A DNA stretch of 64,000 nt from Shimia aestuarii (GCF_022814865.1 NZ_JAKVRD010000001.1:248001-312000), one strand, 5' to 3'; positions 9,876 through 18,011 are shown, counted from the first letter of the stretch. Numbers and translations: made by a program. Notes: a model not told the origin generated them from the sequence alone.

Positions 9876-10565
9876 TCAGTCGCGCTTGCGCAACTTTTCC
9901 ACAAGATGCTGCCAGCCGCCGGGCGCGAGGACAAAAGACATCAGGAATCCCGCTGCGAAACCGCACACATCCGCAACCCAGTCCTTGTTGCCGCCAAAGA
10001 GCAAACCAAAGAGAAGCTGAATCCCCAAAAGGAAACCGATCATCGTGAAAGCCCGCGCCTGATTGGCGCCCAACTGGCCAAGCCGCGTCCAGAGCAGGAA
10101 GGTAAACGCTCCGATCAGCCCATACACGCCGGGGAATGCCCCAAAGAGCGGCTGCGACGCCTCGAGGATAAGCGCGTAGCCAAGCGCGCCGGCAATCCCC
10201 GACAGAACAAAAATCGCGAGTGTCGCGACCCCCGAAAACACCTCGCCCACCATCTTGCCAAGAGCGAGAAGCATCACGCTGGCAAATGCCGCATGGGTAA
10301 AGCTGCCATGCACGAATAGATAGGTCACCGTGCGGATCACATGCTCTACCGGCCAGATATTGTTGACCAGCATCCAGCTAAAAATCTCATCTGCAAACGC
10401 ATATCTCTGTAGCGCCGAGACGCGCCAGCCGATCGCAGCGGGCCCACCGACAACTCCTTGTGCGCCAAGCGTGAAGACGATCTCGATCCCCGCGATCAGC
10501 AGGAAAAGCGCGACCACGACAGGCGGCAGCGGATTGATCGGGTGCGAATGCTCGGGCTGGGACAT
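9876..10565 (-). CDS. rhomboid-fold membrane protein, catalytic residues apparently lost
   Basis: A 229-aa protein with about six transmembrane segments and a rhomboid layout: the HGSFTH motif in the second segment, then the segment that normally carries GxSG, then the one with the catalytic His. Here the serine motif reads GAFPGVYG, with no Ser where the nucleophile should be, and the His position reads [10 protein letters not shown], with Asp in place of His. It therefore looks like a pseudoprotease. Start chosen at 10565 because AAGGAGAG precedes it; an upstream in-frame ATG at 10613 would give 16 extra residues. It lies 8 bases from murJ in convergent orientation and is divergent from trpS. 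Confidence 0.82.
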   Translation of the reverse strand: MSQPEHSHPINPLPPVVVALFLLIAGIEIVFTLGAQGVVGGPAAIGWRVSALQRYAFADEIFSWMLVNNIWPVEHVIRTVTYLFVHGSFTHAAFASVMLLALGKMVGEVFSGVATLAIFVLSGIAGALGYALILEASQPLFGAFPGVYGLIGAFTFLLWTRLGQLGANQARAFTMIGFLLGIQLLFGLLFGGNKDWVADVCGFAAGFLMSFVLAPGGWQHLVEKLRKRD

Positions 10566-10639
10566 GCCTGCTCTCCTTGACGGGCTTTTGCCCCATCGGT
10601 AAGGCAACGACACCCATAAATCCAGACGGAGTATTCCTC

Positions 10640-11674
10640 ATGAACGAGGCGGTCCAAACGTCCTCTCAATTCACCCCGCGGGTCTTCTCGGGCATCCAAC
10701 CCTCGGGCAACCTGCACCTCGGCAACTATCTCGGTGCGCTCAAGCGCTTCGTAGATATGCAGAGCGATGATACGGAAACCCTCTACTGCATGGTCGACAT
10801 GCATGCGATTACCGTCTGGCAAGACCCTGATGACCTCCGCCATGCCACGCGCGAACTCTGCGCCGGGTTCATCGCCGCGGGCCTCGATCCGACAAAATCG
10901 ATCCTCTTCAACCAGAGTCAGGTTGCTGAACATGCCCAACTCGCATGGATCTTCAACTGTGTCGCGCGGATGGGCTGGATGCAGCGCATGACCCAGTGGA
11001 AGGACAAGGCGGGCAAGAACCAGCAGAACGCCTCGCTCGGCCTCTTGGCCTATCCGGCGCTGATGGCGGCGGATATTCTTGTGTATCACGCGACCCATGT
11101 GCCCGTCGGTGAGGACCAGAAGCAGCATCTCGAGCTGACCCGCGACATCGCGATCAAGTTCAACCATGACTATGGCGTCGATCATTTTCCGATTACCGAG
11201 CCGGTCATCGAAGGCGCGGCGACGCGTGTCATGAGCCTGCGCGACGGGTCCAAAAAGATGTCGAAGTCCGATCCCTCGGATGCCTCCCGGATCAATATGA
11301 CCGATGACGCCGACACCATTGCTAAGAAGATTCGCAAGGCCAAGACAGACCCCGATGCCCTACCCTCCGAGGCCAAGGGGCTTGAAGAGCGTCCCGAGGC
11401 GCGCAACCTCGTCAACATCTACGCCGCGCTCGCGGATACCACTGTTGATGCGGTGCTCGCGGATGTGGGCGGCAAGCAGTTTTCGGAGTTCAAACCGATC
11501 CTCTCTGAACTCGCCGTGGAAAAGCTCGCGCCGATCTCGACCGAGATGGCCCGTCTGATGCAGGAAAAGGACGAGATCGACCGCATCCTCGCCTCCGGCG
11601 CAAGCCGAGCCCGCGAAATCGCTGCACCGATCCTCAAAAAGACCTACGAGATCGTCGGCATGGTCGGCGCCTGA
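10640..11674 (+). CDS. trpS: tryptophanyl-tRNA synthetase
   Basis: Class I aminoacyl-tRNA synthetase charging tRNA-Trp, 344 aa. The HIGH-equivalent LHLGNYLGA is at residues 25-33 within SGIQPSGN, and the KMSKS loop (KKMSKSDPS) is near residue 205. The start at 10640 is chosen over an earlier in-frame ATG at 10577 because ACGGAG precedes it and the family begins just before [11 protein letters not shown]. It is divergent from the rhomboid gene and convergent with the HprK-like/PqqD gene, 21 bases from its stop. Confidence 0.97.
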   Translation: MNEAVQTSSQFTPRVFSGIQPSGNLHLGNYLGALKRFVDMQSDDTETLYCMVDMHAITVWQDPDDLRHATRELCAGFIAAGLDPTKSILFNQSQVAEHAQLAWIFNCVARMGWMQRMTQWKDKAGKNQQNASLGLLAYPALMAADILVYHATHVPVGEDQKQHLELTRDIAIKFNHDYGVDHFPITEPVIEGAATRVMSLRDGSKKMSKSDPSDASRINMTDDADTIAKKIRKAKTDPDALPSEAKGLEERPEARNLVNIYAALADTTVDAVLADVGGKQFSEFKPILSELAVEKLAPISTEMARLMQEKDEIDRILASGASRAREIAAPILKKTYEIVGMVGA

Positions 11675-11695
11675 GGCGCTGACCACTGATCTTCT

Positions 11696-12904
11696 TCAAA
11701 CAGCCATGATCAGGCGGTGCTTCAGCATCGCCTGAATGATCTTCCTCACCGCCTGAGACAGATCCTCCCGTGGCTGCTCTGGGAAGGCGGCGGCAAGTGT
11801 CTGCGTGATATCTTCTTGCGTTGTCGGCTCCAACAGAAGCGTCCAGATCCCGGTCGTCACCCCGCTGAACGCATGCATGCCCGGTCCCTCGGCGCAGGCG
11901 ACAAAGACATCCTCTTGAAGCTGAGCCTCGTAGACCGAGGGATTACGTTGGTAGGTGTGATCCCCCGCAACGGCCTTGTCCGTTGTGTAAACTGCATGGC
12001 TGTCTGGCGGCAGGTTCGACGGATCAACCCGTGCTGTCGCCCCCCGGGGGTTCGCATCGCACCACGCTTTGAGGTAGGCCGCCGCCTCTTCGCCGTTGCT
12101 GTATCGCAGACGAAGGCACTGTGACGTCTCAACCAGCCCGTTGAGCATAGCCAGCACCCGCGCCGGGTTCATGCTGCGAGAAAAATTCTGCCGGATAAGC
12201 CGCCGCATGACCTTGGAGGAGGCGACTGGCTCAAGCTCCGCCTCTCCCTCCTCCCGGCGATCCAGAAGGATGATCGTAGAAATGGGCAGCGTCTCACCAT
12301 GCGGCGCCAGCTGACCGTCGGGAAGGTCAAGGTAGAGATACTGCTGGTTTCGCGGCCCCGCATGATGCTCCATCCATCGCGCGAGACCCTGCGAAAACTC
12401 TTTAGGCAATGGCCGACGCAACCGGGGCGCCGCACCGTTTGCAATGCCGCGCATCGCGCCATCCTTGCCGAGGCGTAAAGGCAGGTAGTCATCCGTAAAG
12501 ACATGCGCGCCCAGTGCAGCAAGACAGGCCGTCAGTGTGCTCTTGCCGGCGCGCCGTTGATTGGGGAACAGCATAAGGCTCCCCTCACGCTCAATCGCGG
12601 CACCATGAAAGCACAACAACCCCTGTTCAGCGCGAATTCGCGACCAGGCCAACTCTGCCAACAAAGTGCAGGCAGCATGGAGTGGATCCGAATGGGACTT
12701 CGAAAGGTCGTAGTGATCGGAAGAAAAGCAAAATCTCCCGTCCCTCTGTGACACGGTGAGCGTCGGAACGTCCATTCCGCCTTCGACAGGTGCGTAAGGC
12801 CAGTCACTGAATATCTCTGGAAGAAGAGAGACGACCGCGTCGGCACCTTCAAAAACAACCGGACCGTCCGTGCCCGTGAAATAGAAACGTTGCGTCGCCG
12901 TCAT
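11696..12904 (-). CDS. HPr-kinase-like P-loop domain fused to a C-terminal PqqD domain
   Basis: A 402-aa cytoplasmic protein. Residues about 100-290 resemble HPr serine kinase/phosphorylase: CFHGAAIE, then a P-loop FPNQRRAGKST, then the paired acidic strand TDDYLPL. The P-loop is atypical: Asn replaces the first Gly of GxxxxGK[ST], while GKST is intact. The last ~85 residues (from VYEAQLQEDVF to the end) match the PqqD fold, the leader-binding RRE domain of RiPP pathways. Start at 12904 is preferred to the longer frame from 12961, giving MTATQRFYF. It follows the Gly/Ser-rich gene on the same strand by 82 bases, likely as one transcript. HprK-like kinases that modify peptides are known in some lasso-peptide clusters; that this one phosphorylates its neighbour is my inference. 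Confidence 0.75.
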   Translation of the reverse strand: MTATQRFYFTGTDGPVVFEGADAVVSLLPEIFSDWPYAPVEGGMDVPTLTVSQRDGRFCFSSDHYDLSKSHSDPLHAACTLLAELAWSRIRAEQGLLCFHGAAIEREGSLMLFPNQRRAGKSTLTACLAALGAHVFTDDYLPLRLGKDGAMRGIANGAAPRLRRPLPKEFSQGLARWMEHHAGPRNQQYLYLDLPDGQLAPHGETLPISTIILLDRREEGEAELEPVASSKVMRRLIRQNFSRSMNPARVLAMLNGLVETSQCLRLRYSNGEEAAAYLKAWCDANPRGATARVDPSNLPPDSHAVYTTDKAVAGDHTYQRNPSVYEAQLQEDVFVACAEGPGMHAFSGVTTGIWTLLLEPTTQEDITQTLAAAFPEQPREDLSQAVRKIIQAMLKHRLIMAV

Positions 12905-12986
12905 CGGAAACAGTCTCAAATAATCGGATGCCCGGCACCAGCGATTTCTGGCCCCGGGCATCCTCTTTTCTCAGATCACTCTCAAC

Positions 12987-13445
12987 TTAGTGCATGTCCT
13001 GCGCGGCGTCGCTTGGTCCGGACGCGGTGGACCCACCGTCATCGGAACCATCATCGGACTCGCCACCGGAAGCGCCGTCATCGGCACCAGAGGCGCCATC
13101 GTCGGACTCGCCGCCCGAAGCCCCATCATCACCGCCAGATGCGCCGCCGTCGTCACCACCCGATGCGCCGCCATCGCCGTCTCCGCCCCCGGAACCACCG
13201 CCGGAACCACCGCCAGAGCCACCACCGTCACCGCCACCGGAACCACCACCGTCACCACCGCCGGAACCGCCTCCGCCGTCGCCACCGCCGCCGTCACCGC
13301 CACCGGACCCGCCGGATGCGTGTGCCATGCTCAGCGTCGTGAAGGCCGGTGCAGCATAGATCGCTGTCGCCCCCAAACCGAGTTTGGCAAGGAATTTGCG
13401 GCGATCAACCGCCTCTGTTGTAGTTTCTTCGTTCATGTCGTCCAT
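12987..13445 (-). CDS. Tat-like-signal, Gly/Ser/Asp-rich low-complexity small protein
   Basis: A 152-aa predicted protein not recognised as a named family. Residues 1-14 are acidic and polar, followed by a twin-arginine-like signal (DRRKFLAKLG, residues 14-23), a hydrophobic stretch and a probable cleavage site after MAHA (residue 43). The mature part has two zones: residues about 44-88 are GGG[S/D] repeats, and 89-145 are ASGGDDG / ASGGESDDG repeats, ending in AAQDMH. It is strongly acidic. Start chosen at 13445 because AAGGAGGAG lies upstream; the frame continues to 13514 but without an RBS. It probably forms an operon with the kinase-PqqD gene and could be its substrate. The frames on the opposite strand are repeat artefacts. 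Confidence 0.72.
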   Translation of the reverse strand: MDDMNEETTTEAVDRRKFLAKLGLGATAIYAAPAFTTLSMAHASGGSGGGDGGGGDGGGGSGGGDGGGSGGGDGGGSGGGSGGGSGGGDGDGGASGGDDGGASGGDDGASGGESDDGASGADDGASGGESDDGSDDGGSTASGPSDAAQDMH

Positions 13446-13519
13446 GATAAGCTCCTCCTTCGGTGGGTTTCCCACTCCTGCTTGAGACGAAGTTTCTTGC
13501 GAAACAAATAGCATTTCCT

Positions 13520-13574
13520 GAATGTGACGTTACGGCATGTAAAATTAGAAATCTGTTAAAAATGTGTCACATTC
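13520..13574. promoter_or_regulatory. inverted repeat and 13-bp palindrome, candidate operator
   Basis: GAATGTGAC at 13520-13528 is matched exactly by GTCACATTC at 13566-13574. The right arm is itself inside a perfect odd palindrome, AATGTG-T-CACATT (13561-13573). AATGTG therefore occurs twice on the plus strand, 40 bases apart. The position, 75-130 bases upstream of the Gly/Ser-rich gene start, fits a regulator site for that gene. TGTGA/TCACA resembles CRP/FNR-type half sites, but no factor can be assigned from sequence. Confidence 0.45.
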
Positions 13575-13779
13575 AATTTTTGCGCGGAATTTCGCGAGAG
13601 GTGAGCCAATTGTTGCTACTTCAATCACTGCGGGATCTATCTTCCGGTTGAAAATGTGCCCTTGATAGATGAGTTCCCGCCTCCGGGTGTCATGAACTTG
13701 AATCAATAAAACGCTACCCTTGCCTCAATCGCACCCCGCGAGAATTTCTGAGTTCTGTGATTTGAGTTCCAAACCATTC

Positions 13780-13807
13780 GCCCCCGGTCTTCCCCAGGCC
13801 CGGGGGC
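13780..13807 (+). other. G+C-rich stem-loop in aminotransferase leader
   Basis: GCCCCCGG (13780-13787) pairs with CCGGGGGC (13800-13807) across a 12-base loop, followed by TTCCCTTT. It lies 74 bases before the aminotransferase start on the same strand. It could be a weak terminator or attenuator in the leader. I see no convincing leader peptide with branched-chain amino-acid codons. Confidence 0.35.
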
Positions 13808-13880
13808 TTCCCTTTGCCTCTGGACCTCCCGACAGGCCGCGACTAGCATCCGCCGGAGCGAGCGAGGGAGACCAGCATCA

Positions 13881-14750
13881 ATGGCAATCAGCAACACAAT
13901 CAGAACCTATTTCAACGGCACATGGCATGATGGCGACGTGCCCGTCATGCGCGCCGCAGACCATGGCGCATGGCTTGGCACCACGGTGTTCGACGGCGCA
14001 CGATATTTCGAGGGCATGTCCCCTGATCTCGAACCGCATCTCGCGCGCATCAATCGCTCGGCCAAGGCGCTGATGCTGACGCCGACGGTCTCGACCGAGG
14101 ACATGCTCGACATCGCCCGCGAAGGCCTTTCCGCCTTCGGTCCCGAGGATGCTGTCTATATCCGTCCTATGTATTGGGGCATCGACGGCGATATGAGTGT
14201 CTCCGCCATCGCCCCGACCGAAGAGGCGACCGGCTTTGCCCTCTGCCTCGAGGCCGTTCCCATGGCCCCGCCCGAGGCCTCCACGACCCTGACGCGGACC
14301 CGCTTCCGCCGTCCGGTGCTCGATTGCGCCGTGGTCAACGCCAAGGCCGGGTGCCTTTATCCCAACAACGCCCGAATGCTTGTCGAGGCGCGCTCCAAGG
14401 GTTTTGGCAACGCGCTCGTGGCCGACGCGATGGGCAATGTCGCCGAAAGCGCGACGGCGAACGTCTTCATGGTCAAGGATGGTGAAGTCTTTACGCCCAT
14501 TGAGAACGGCACCTTCCTCGCCGGGATCACCCGCGCGCGCCACATGTCCAACATGCGCGCCGAGGGCATGAAAGTGCATGAAACCGTACTCACTTTCGAA
14601 GATTTTGAAGATGCTGACGAGGTTTTCCTCTCTGGCAACTTCTCCAAGGTGACGCCAGTAACGGCCTTCGACGACCGCCAATATCAGATTGGCCCCGTGA
14701 CCCGCCAGGTGCGTGAGATGTATTGGGACTGGGCGCGCGCCACGGCCTGA
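13881..14750 (+). CDS. branched-chain amino acid aminotransferase (fold-type IV PLP)
   Basis: A 289-aa class IV aminotransferase, most like IlvE (Leu/Ile/Val with 2-oxoglutarate). Visible blocks: YFNGTWHDGDVPVM at the N-terminus, VFDGARYFEG, YIRPMYW, the PLP-lysine region VVNAKAGCLYPNNARM, then GNVAESATANVFMV and GTFLAGITR, and the C-terminal EVFLSGNFSKVTPV. The NVAESATANVF and TFLAGITR motifs separate it from D-amino-acid transaminase only weakly, so ilvE-type substrate use is probable, not proven. A GAGGGAGA ribosome site precedes the ATG. Followed by a hairpin and then uspA. Confidence 0.88.
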   Translation: MAISNTIRTYFNGTWHDGDVPVMRAADHGAWLGTTVFDGARYFEGMSPDLEPHLARINRSAKALMLTPTVSTEDMLDIAREGLSAFGPEDAVYIRPMYWGIDGDMSVSAIAPTEEATGFALCLEAVPMAPPEASTTLTRTRFRRPVLDCAVVNAKAGCLYPNNARMLVEARSKGFGNALVADAMGNVAESATANVFMVKDGEVFTPIENGTFLAGITRARHMSNMRAEGMKVHETVLTFEDFEDADEVFLSGNFSKVTPVTAFDDRQYQIGPVTRQVREMYWDWARATA

Positions 14751-14755
14751 GCCCA

Positions 14756-14791
14756 TCGGGGATCTCGCATCAGACGTTGCCTGATCCCCGA
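14756..14791. other. stem-loop between aminotransferase and uspA
   Basis: TCGGGGATC (14756-14764) is exactly complementary to GATCCCCGA (14783-14791) with an 18-base loop. No U-run follows, so it is more likely an mRNA-stabilising or processing hairpin, or a rho-dependent end, than an intrinsic terminator. Confidence 0.5.
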
Positions 14792-14826
14792 CCATGCGCC
14801 ATGATTGCGCCAAGGGAGACCATCAG

Positions 14827-15282
14827 ATGCGCAAATTCCTCGTCGTTCTCGATGATAGCCGCGAATGCCTGAACGCCATGCGTTTCGCCGCCATGCGGGC
14901 GGCGAATACGGATGCAGGCGTGCAGATTCTCTCGATCATCCCGCCAGACGAGTTCAACCACTGGATCGGTGTCAGCGACATCATGCGCGAAGAGGCCCGC
15001 GAACGCATCATCGCCCATTTCGAGGTCTTCGCCAAATGGATGCGCGATCGGCAAGGCGTGGACCCCGAGTTGGTGATCCGCGAAGGCGAAGCGGTGAAGG
15101 AAATCCTTGGCCAGATACAAGATGATCCGCAGATTGGCGTTCTCGTGCTTGGCGCTGGTGTCGACAAGAAAGGCCCCGGCCCGCTTGTCAGCCAATTGAC
15201 AAAGACCTCTGGAAACCTGCCGGTTCCGATCACCATCGTGCCGGGCGATATGTCCAAGGAACGGCTCGAGTCGATTACCTGA
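14827..15282 (+). CDS. universal stress protein (UspA family)
   Basis: A 151-aa single-domain Usp protein: MRKFLVVLDDSREC strand 1, a central helix pair, and a C-terminal LVLGAGVDKKGPGPLVSQL nucleotide-loop region, then VPITIVPGD. The loop resembles the G-2x-G-9x-G motif of ATP-binding Usps but is not a perfect match. Start at 14827 is chosen for the AGGGAGA upstream and the family start MRKFLVVLD; an ATG at 14794 would add 11 residues that do not fit the fold. It lies ahead of the nfu-tsaB-rimI run. Confidence 0.9.
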   Translation: MRKFLVVLDDSRECLNAMRFAAMRAANTDAGVQILSIIPPDEFNHWIGVSDIMREEARERIIAHFEVFAKWMRDRQGVDPELVIREGEAVKEILGQIQDDPQIGVLVLGAGVDKKGPGPLVSQLTKTSGNLPVPITIVPGDMSKERLESIT

Positions 15283-15374
15283 CCTGTCGCACCCAGTTTA
15301 GAATCATTCCAAACCTTGACTATCCGGGTTCGGAGGCGCATATCTCAAGACGAGATAGAAAAGGTGCATCCGCT

Positions 15375-15938
15375 ATGTTTATTCAGACCGAATCCACGCC
15401 GAACCCCGCCACGCTCAAGTTCCTTCCGGGGCAGACCGTGCTTGAAGCAGGCACCGCTGATTTCCCCTCCTCCGAAGGTGCCGAGGCGTCGCCTCTGGCG
15501 AGCCGTGTTTTCGCGGTCAAGGGTGTCTCTGCCGTGTTCTTTGGCACCGATTTCATCACCGTGACCAAGGAAGAGGCGGTCGAGTGGGACCACATCAAGC
15601 CCTCGATCCTCGGCGCTATCATGGAGCATTTCCAATCCGGTCAACCGGTCATGGCCGGTGCGGCCACCGCCGCCTCCGGGCATGCCGATCATGACGGTCC
15701 CGACTCCGAAGTTGTTGGCCAGATCAAGGAACTGCTCGACACCCGCGTGCGTCCCGCCGTGGCCCAAGACGGTGGTGACATCACGTTCCACGGTTTCGAC
15801 CGCGGTGTTGTCTATCTGCATATGCAGGGCGCCTGCGCGGGCTGCCCCTCTTCGACCCTGACGTTGAAGATGGGTATTGAGAACCTCCTGCGTCATTACA
15901 TCCCGGAAGTCACCGAGGTGCGCCCGGTTGCCGTCTGA
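15375..15938 (+). CDS. Nfu-type iron-sulfur cluster scaffold/carrier protein
   Basis: A 187-aa NifU-family protein. Residues 1-90 form the Nfu_N domain (MFIQTESTPNPATLKFLPG) and the C-terminal NifU domain carries the cluster ligands in GACAGCPSST. It assembles or delivers [4Fe-4S] clusters to apoproteins. This two-domain form is typical of alphaproteobacteria and mitochondria (NFU1), unlike gammaproteobacterial NfuA with its degenerate A-type domain. The 3' end overlaps the tsaB start by 11 bases if the TTG start of tsaB is used. Confidence 0.93.
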   Translation: MFIQTESTPNPATLKFLPGQTVLEAGTADFPSSEGAEASPLASRVFAVKGVSAVFFGTDFITVTKEEAVEWDHIKPSILGAIMEHFQSGQPVMAGAATAASGHADHDGPDSEVVGQIKELLDTRVRPAVAQDGGDITFHGFDRGVVYLHMQGACAGCPSSTLTLKMGIENLLRHYIPEVTEVRPVAV

Positions 15939-16581
15939 TCCTCTGATCCTCGGCTTTGACACATCGGCGGCGCATTGCGCCGCCGCTCTGCTTTGTGGCG
16001 ACCGCATTCTCGCATCTGCCCAAGAAGAGATGAAACGCGGACAGGCCGAGCGCCTTTTTCCGCTTCTGGAAGGCGTGCTAGCCGAAGCTGGGGTGGCATG
16101 GTCTGATCTGTCGGCCATCGGCGTCGGCATCGGCCCCGGCAATTTCACCGGTATCCGCCTTTCGGTCTCTGCCGCGCGCGGCCTTGCCCTCGCACGCGCC
16201 ATCCCGGCTGTCGGGGTGTCGAGCCTCGACGCCCTAGCGCATGGCGCGAACGGCCCCACGCTCACCTGCCTCGCCGCGCCCCGCGATCACGCCTATATCG
16301 CAGGACATCGCATGGCCAAGGCCATCGCGCCGTCGCTGGTCTCCATCGCTGACATCCCCGCCTCCCTTGCCGAACCCGACCTGACCTGCATCGGCTCTGC
16401 GTCCGCCCCGGTGGCCGCCGCGCTTGGCGCCGCTGAGGCTGCACCGGCCTACCCGACCGCAGAAGCCATCGCCCGCATCGCGGCAGGCCGCTGGCAGGAC
16501 ACCCCAGACCGTCCGGCCCCGCTCTACCTCAAGCCCGCCGACGCCGCCCCGGCCCGCGACTCCGCGCCGGTCATTCTCTGA
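15928..16581 (+). CDS. tsaB: tRNA threonylcarbamoyladenosine biosynthesis protein TsaB
   Basis: A 217-aa ASKHA-fold protein, partner of TsaD in making t6A37 on ANN-decoding tRNAs. LILGFDTSAAHCAAAL opens the fold, and GVGIGPGNFTGIRLSVSAARGLALA is the family signature (split here: GVGIGPGNFTGIR and SAARGLALA). The frame has no good ATG near the right place; the TTG at 15928 lies 7 bases after GAGGTG and yields MPSDPLILGF, matching the family length, so it is chosen over the ATG at 15877 deep in nfu. Its stop overlaps rimI in TGATG. Confidence 0.9.
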   Translation: MPSDPLILGFDTSAAHCAAALLCGDRILASAQEEMKRGQAERLFPLLEGVLAEAGVAWSDLSAIGVGIGPGNFTGIRLSVSAARGLALARAIPAVGVSSLDALAHGANGPTLTCLAAPRDHAYIAGHRMAKAIAPSLVSIADIPASLAEPDLTCIGSASAPVAAALGAAEAAPAYPTAEAIARIAAGRWQDTPDRPAPLYLKPADAAPARDSAPVIL

Positions 16582-17003
16582 TGACACCCGACGACCTCGC
16601 CGCCCTCCATGCCGCGGCCTTTACCCAAAGCCGTCCTTGGAGTGCCGAGGAATTCACCGCACTTCTTGCCTCGCCCCATTGCTTTCTCGTCGCCCAAGGA
16701 CAGAGCTTCGCTCTGGGTCGCGCCATCGCTGGGGAGGCCGAACTTCTCACTATTGCGACCCATCCTAAGGCTCGGCGCCAAGGCCTTGCCCGAGCGTGCC
16801 TCTCGCAGTTCGAAACCGCCGCCCGCGCGCGCAGCGCCAAAAGCGCCTTTCTCGAAGTTGCCGCCGACAACCCGGCAGCCATCGCGCTCTACCGGGCAGC
16901 GGGCTTTACCGATGCCGGGCAACGCAAAGGCTATTACACGCGCCCCGACGGACCTGCAGTTGATGCGTTGATCCTGACCAAGCCCTTGGAGCAACTTGCC
17001 TAA
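16581..17003 (+). CDS. rimI: RimI-like ribosomal-protein-alanine N-acetyltransferase
   Basis: A 140-aa GNAT acetyltransferase coupled to tsaB by a 1-base stop/start overlap; the tsaB-rimI pairing is very conserved and supports the RimI assignment. Motif A for acetyl-CoA binding is ATHPKARRQGLARACL, and the C-terminal NPAAIALYRAAGF is typical. The E. coli enzyme acetylates the N-terminal alanine of S18. Confidence 0.9.
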   Translation: MTPDDLAALHAAAFTQSRPWSAEEFTALLASPHCFLVAQGQSFALGRAIAGEAELLTIATHPKARRQGLARACLSQFETAARARSAKSAFLEVAADNPAAIALYRAAGFTDAGQRKGYYTRPDGPAVDALILTKPLEQLA

Positions 17004-17095
17004 GCCGTGACGGAAATCTGAGATTCTTCCGGTGCCCCAATCTCTTGCCCTGTTCACATATTGCATTGCCGTCGCCCCTCCCGCAAAGTGAAGCT

Positions 17096-18010
17096 ATGCA
17101 AATCTACCTACCGATCGCCGAAGTCTCCGTTAATGCCTTCCTGCTCCTCGGGCTTGGCGGCATTGTCGGTATTCTCTCGGGCATGTTCGGCGTCGGCGGT
17201 GGGTTTCTGATCACGCCGCTTCTGTTCTTTGTCGGCATCCCGCCCGCTGTCGCCGTGGCCACCTCCGCGACCCAGATTGTCGCCTCTTCGGTCTCAGGGG
17301 TGCTGGCCCACCTCAAAAGGCGATCCGTGGACCTGAAGATGGGCCTTGTCCTGCTCGCTGGCGGCCTTGTCGGCGCCGCCCTCGGCGTGTTGGTCTTCAA
17401 CTACCTGAAATCACTGGGTCAGGTCGATCTACTGGTGAAGCTCTGTTATGTGGTCTTCCTCGGCATCATCGGCACTCTGATGTTTATCGAGAGCGTCAAC
17501 GCGATCCGAAAATCGCGCCGCAACGCCCCCGTCAAGCGACGCAACCATAACTGGATTCACGGCCTGCCATTTAAGATGCGCTTTCGCGTTTCCGGCCTCT
17601 ACATCTCTGTCATCCCGCCGCTTCTCGTCGGCCTGAGCGTCGGTGTCCTGGCCGCAATCATGGGGGTCGGTGGCGGCTTCATCATGGTGCCCGCCATGAT
17701 CTACCTATTGTCCATGCCAACCAAGGTCGTGATCGGCACATCGCTTTTCCAGATCATCTTCGTGACCGCCTTCACGACGCTCCTGCACGCCACGACAAAC
17801 TACACGGTCGACATCGCCCTCGCGGTGCTCTTGCTGATCGGTGGCGTCATCGGCGCCCAGTTCGGAACCCGTATCGGCACCCTTCTCAATGCCGAGCAAC
17901 TACGCATTCTGCTGTCGCTCATGGTCATTGTGGTCTGCGGCAATCTCGCCCTTGGCCTGCTGCTTCAACCGGACGAGCTTTTTAGCATCGGCGCGGTCGG
18001 AGGCCACTGA
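17096..18010 (+). CDS. TauE/SafE (TSUP) family sulfite/sulfonate-type membrane permease
   Basis: A 304-aa inner-membrane protein with about eight hydrophobic segments and the two internal repeats of the TSUP family: GMFGVGGGFLITPLL in the first half and AIMGVGGGFIMVPAM in the second. A basic cytoplasmic loop (RKSRRNAPVKRRNHN) separates the halves. Start at 17096 preferred over 17045. It is followed 1 base later by the TIGR02186 gene, a recurrent alphaproteobacterial pair, suggesting a two-part transport unit; sulfite or sulfoacetate export is the usual proposal for relatives, not proven here. Confidence 0.9.
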   Translation: MQIYLPIAEVSVNAFLLLGLGGIVGILSGMFGVGGGFLITPLLFFVGIPPAVAVATSATQIVASSVSGVLAHLKRRSVDLKMGLVLLAGGLVGAALGVLVFNYLKSLGQVDLLVKLCYVVFLGIIGTLMFIESVNAIRKSRRNAPVKRRNHNWIHGLPFKMRFRVSGLYISVIPPLLVGLSVGVLAAIMGVGGGFIMVPAMIYLLSMPTKVVIGTSLFQIIFVTAFTTLLHATTNYTVDIALAVLLLIGGVIGAQFGTRIGTLLNAEQLRILLSLMVIVVCGNLALGLLLQPDELFSIGAVGGH

Positions 18011-18011
18011 G

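Larger units (their letters stand above)
13446..13880. other. AT-rich intergenic region between divergent genes
   Basis: This 435-base region holds no gene I can support. About 13500-13720 is clearly more AT-rich than the surrounding DNA and carries the palindromes listed separately. It must contain the promoter of the Gly/Ser-rich gene (leftward) and of the aminotransferase gene (rightward). I could not assign either -35/-10 pair with confidence. A G+C-rich stem lies close to the aminotransferase start. Confidence 0.6.

Noticed and set aside
13120-13320. Repeat array that might be read as CRISPR or minisatellite
   Set aside because: Units are 9-15 bases, in-frame and inside a coding region; no spacers of constant length.
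12994-13359. Proline/serine-rich and His/Arg-rich frames antisense to the Gly/Ser-rich gene
   Set aside because: Repeat codons are open in several frames; only the minus-strand frame has a signal peptide and ribosome site.
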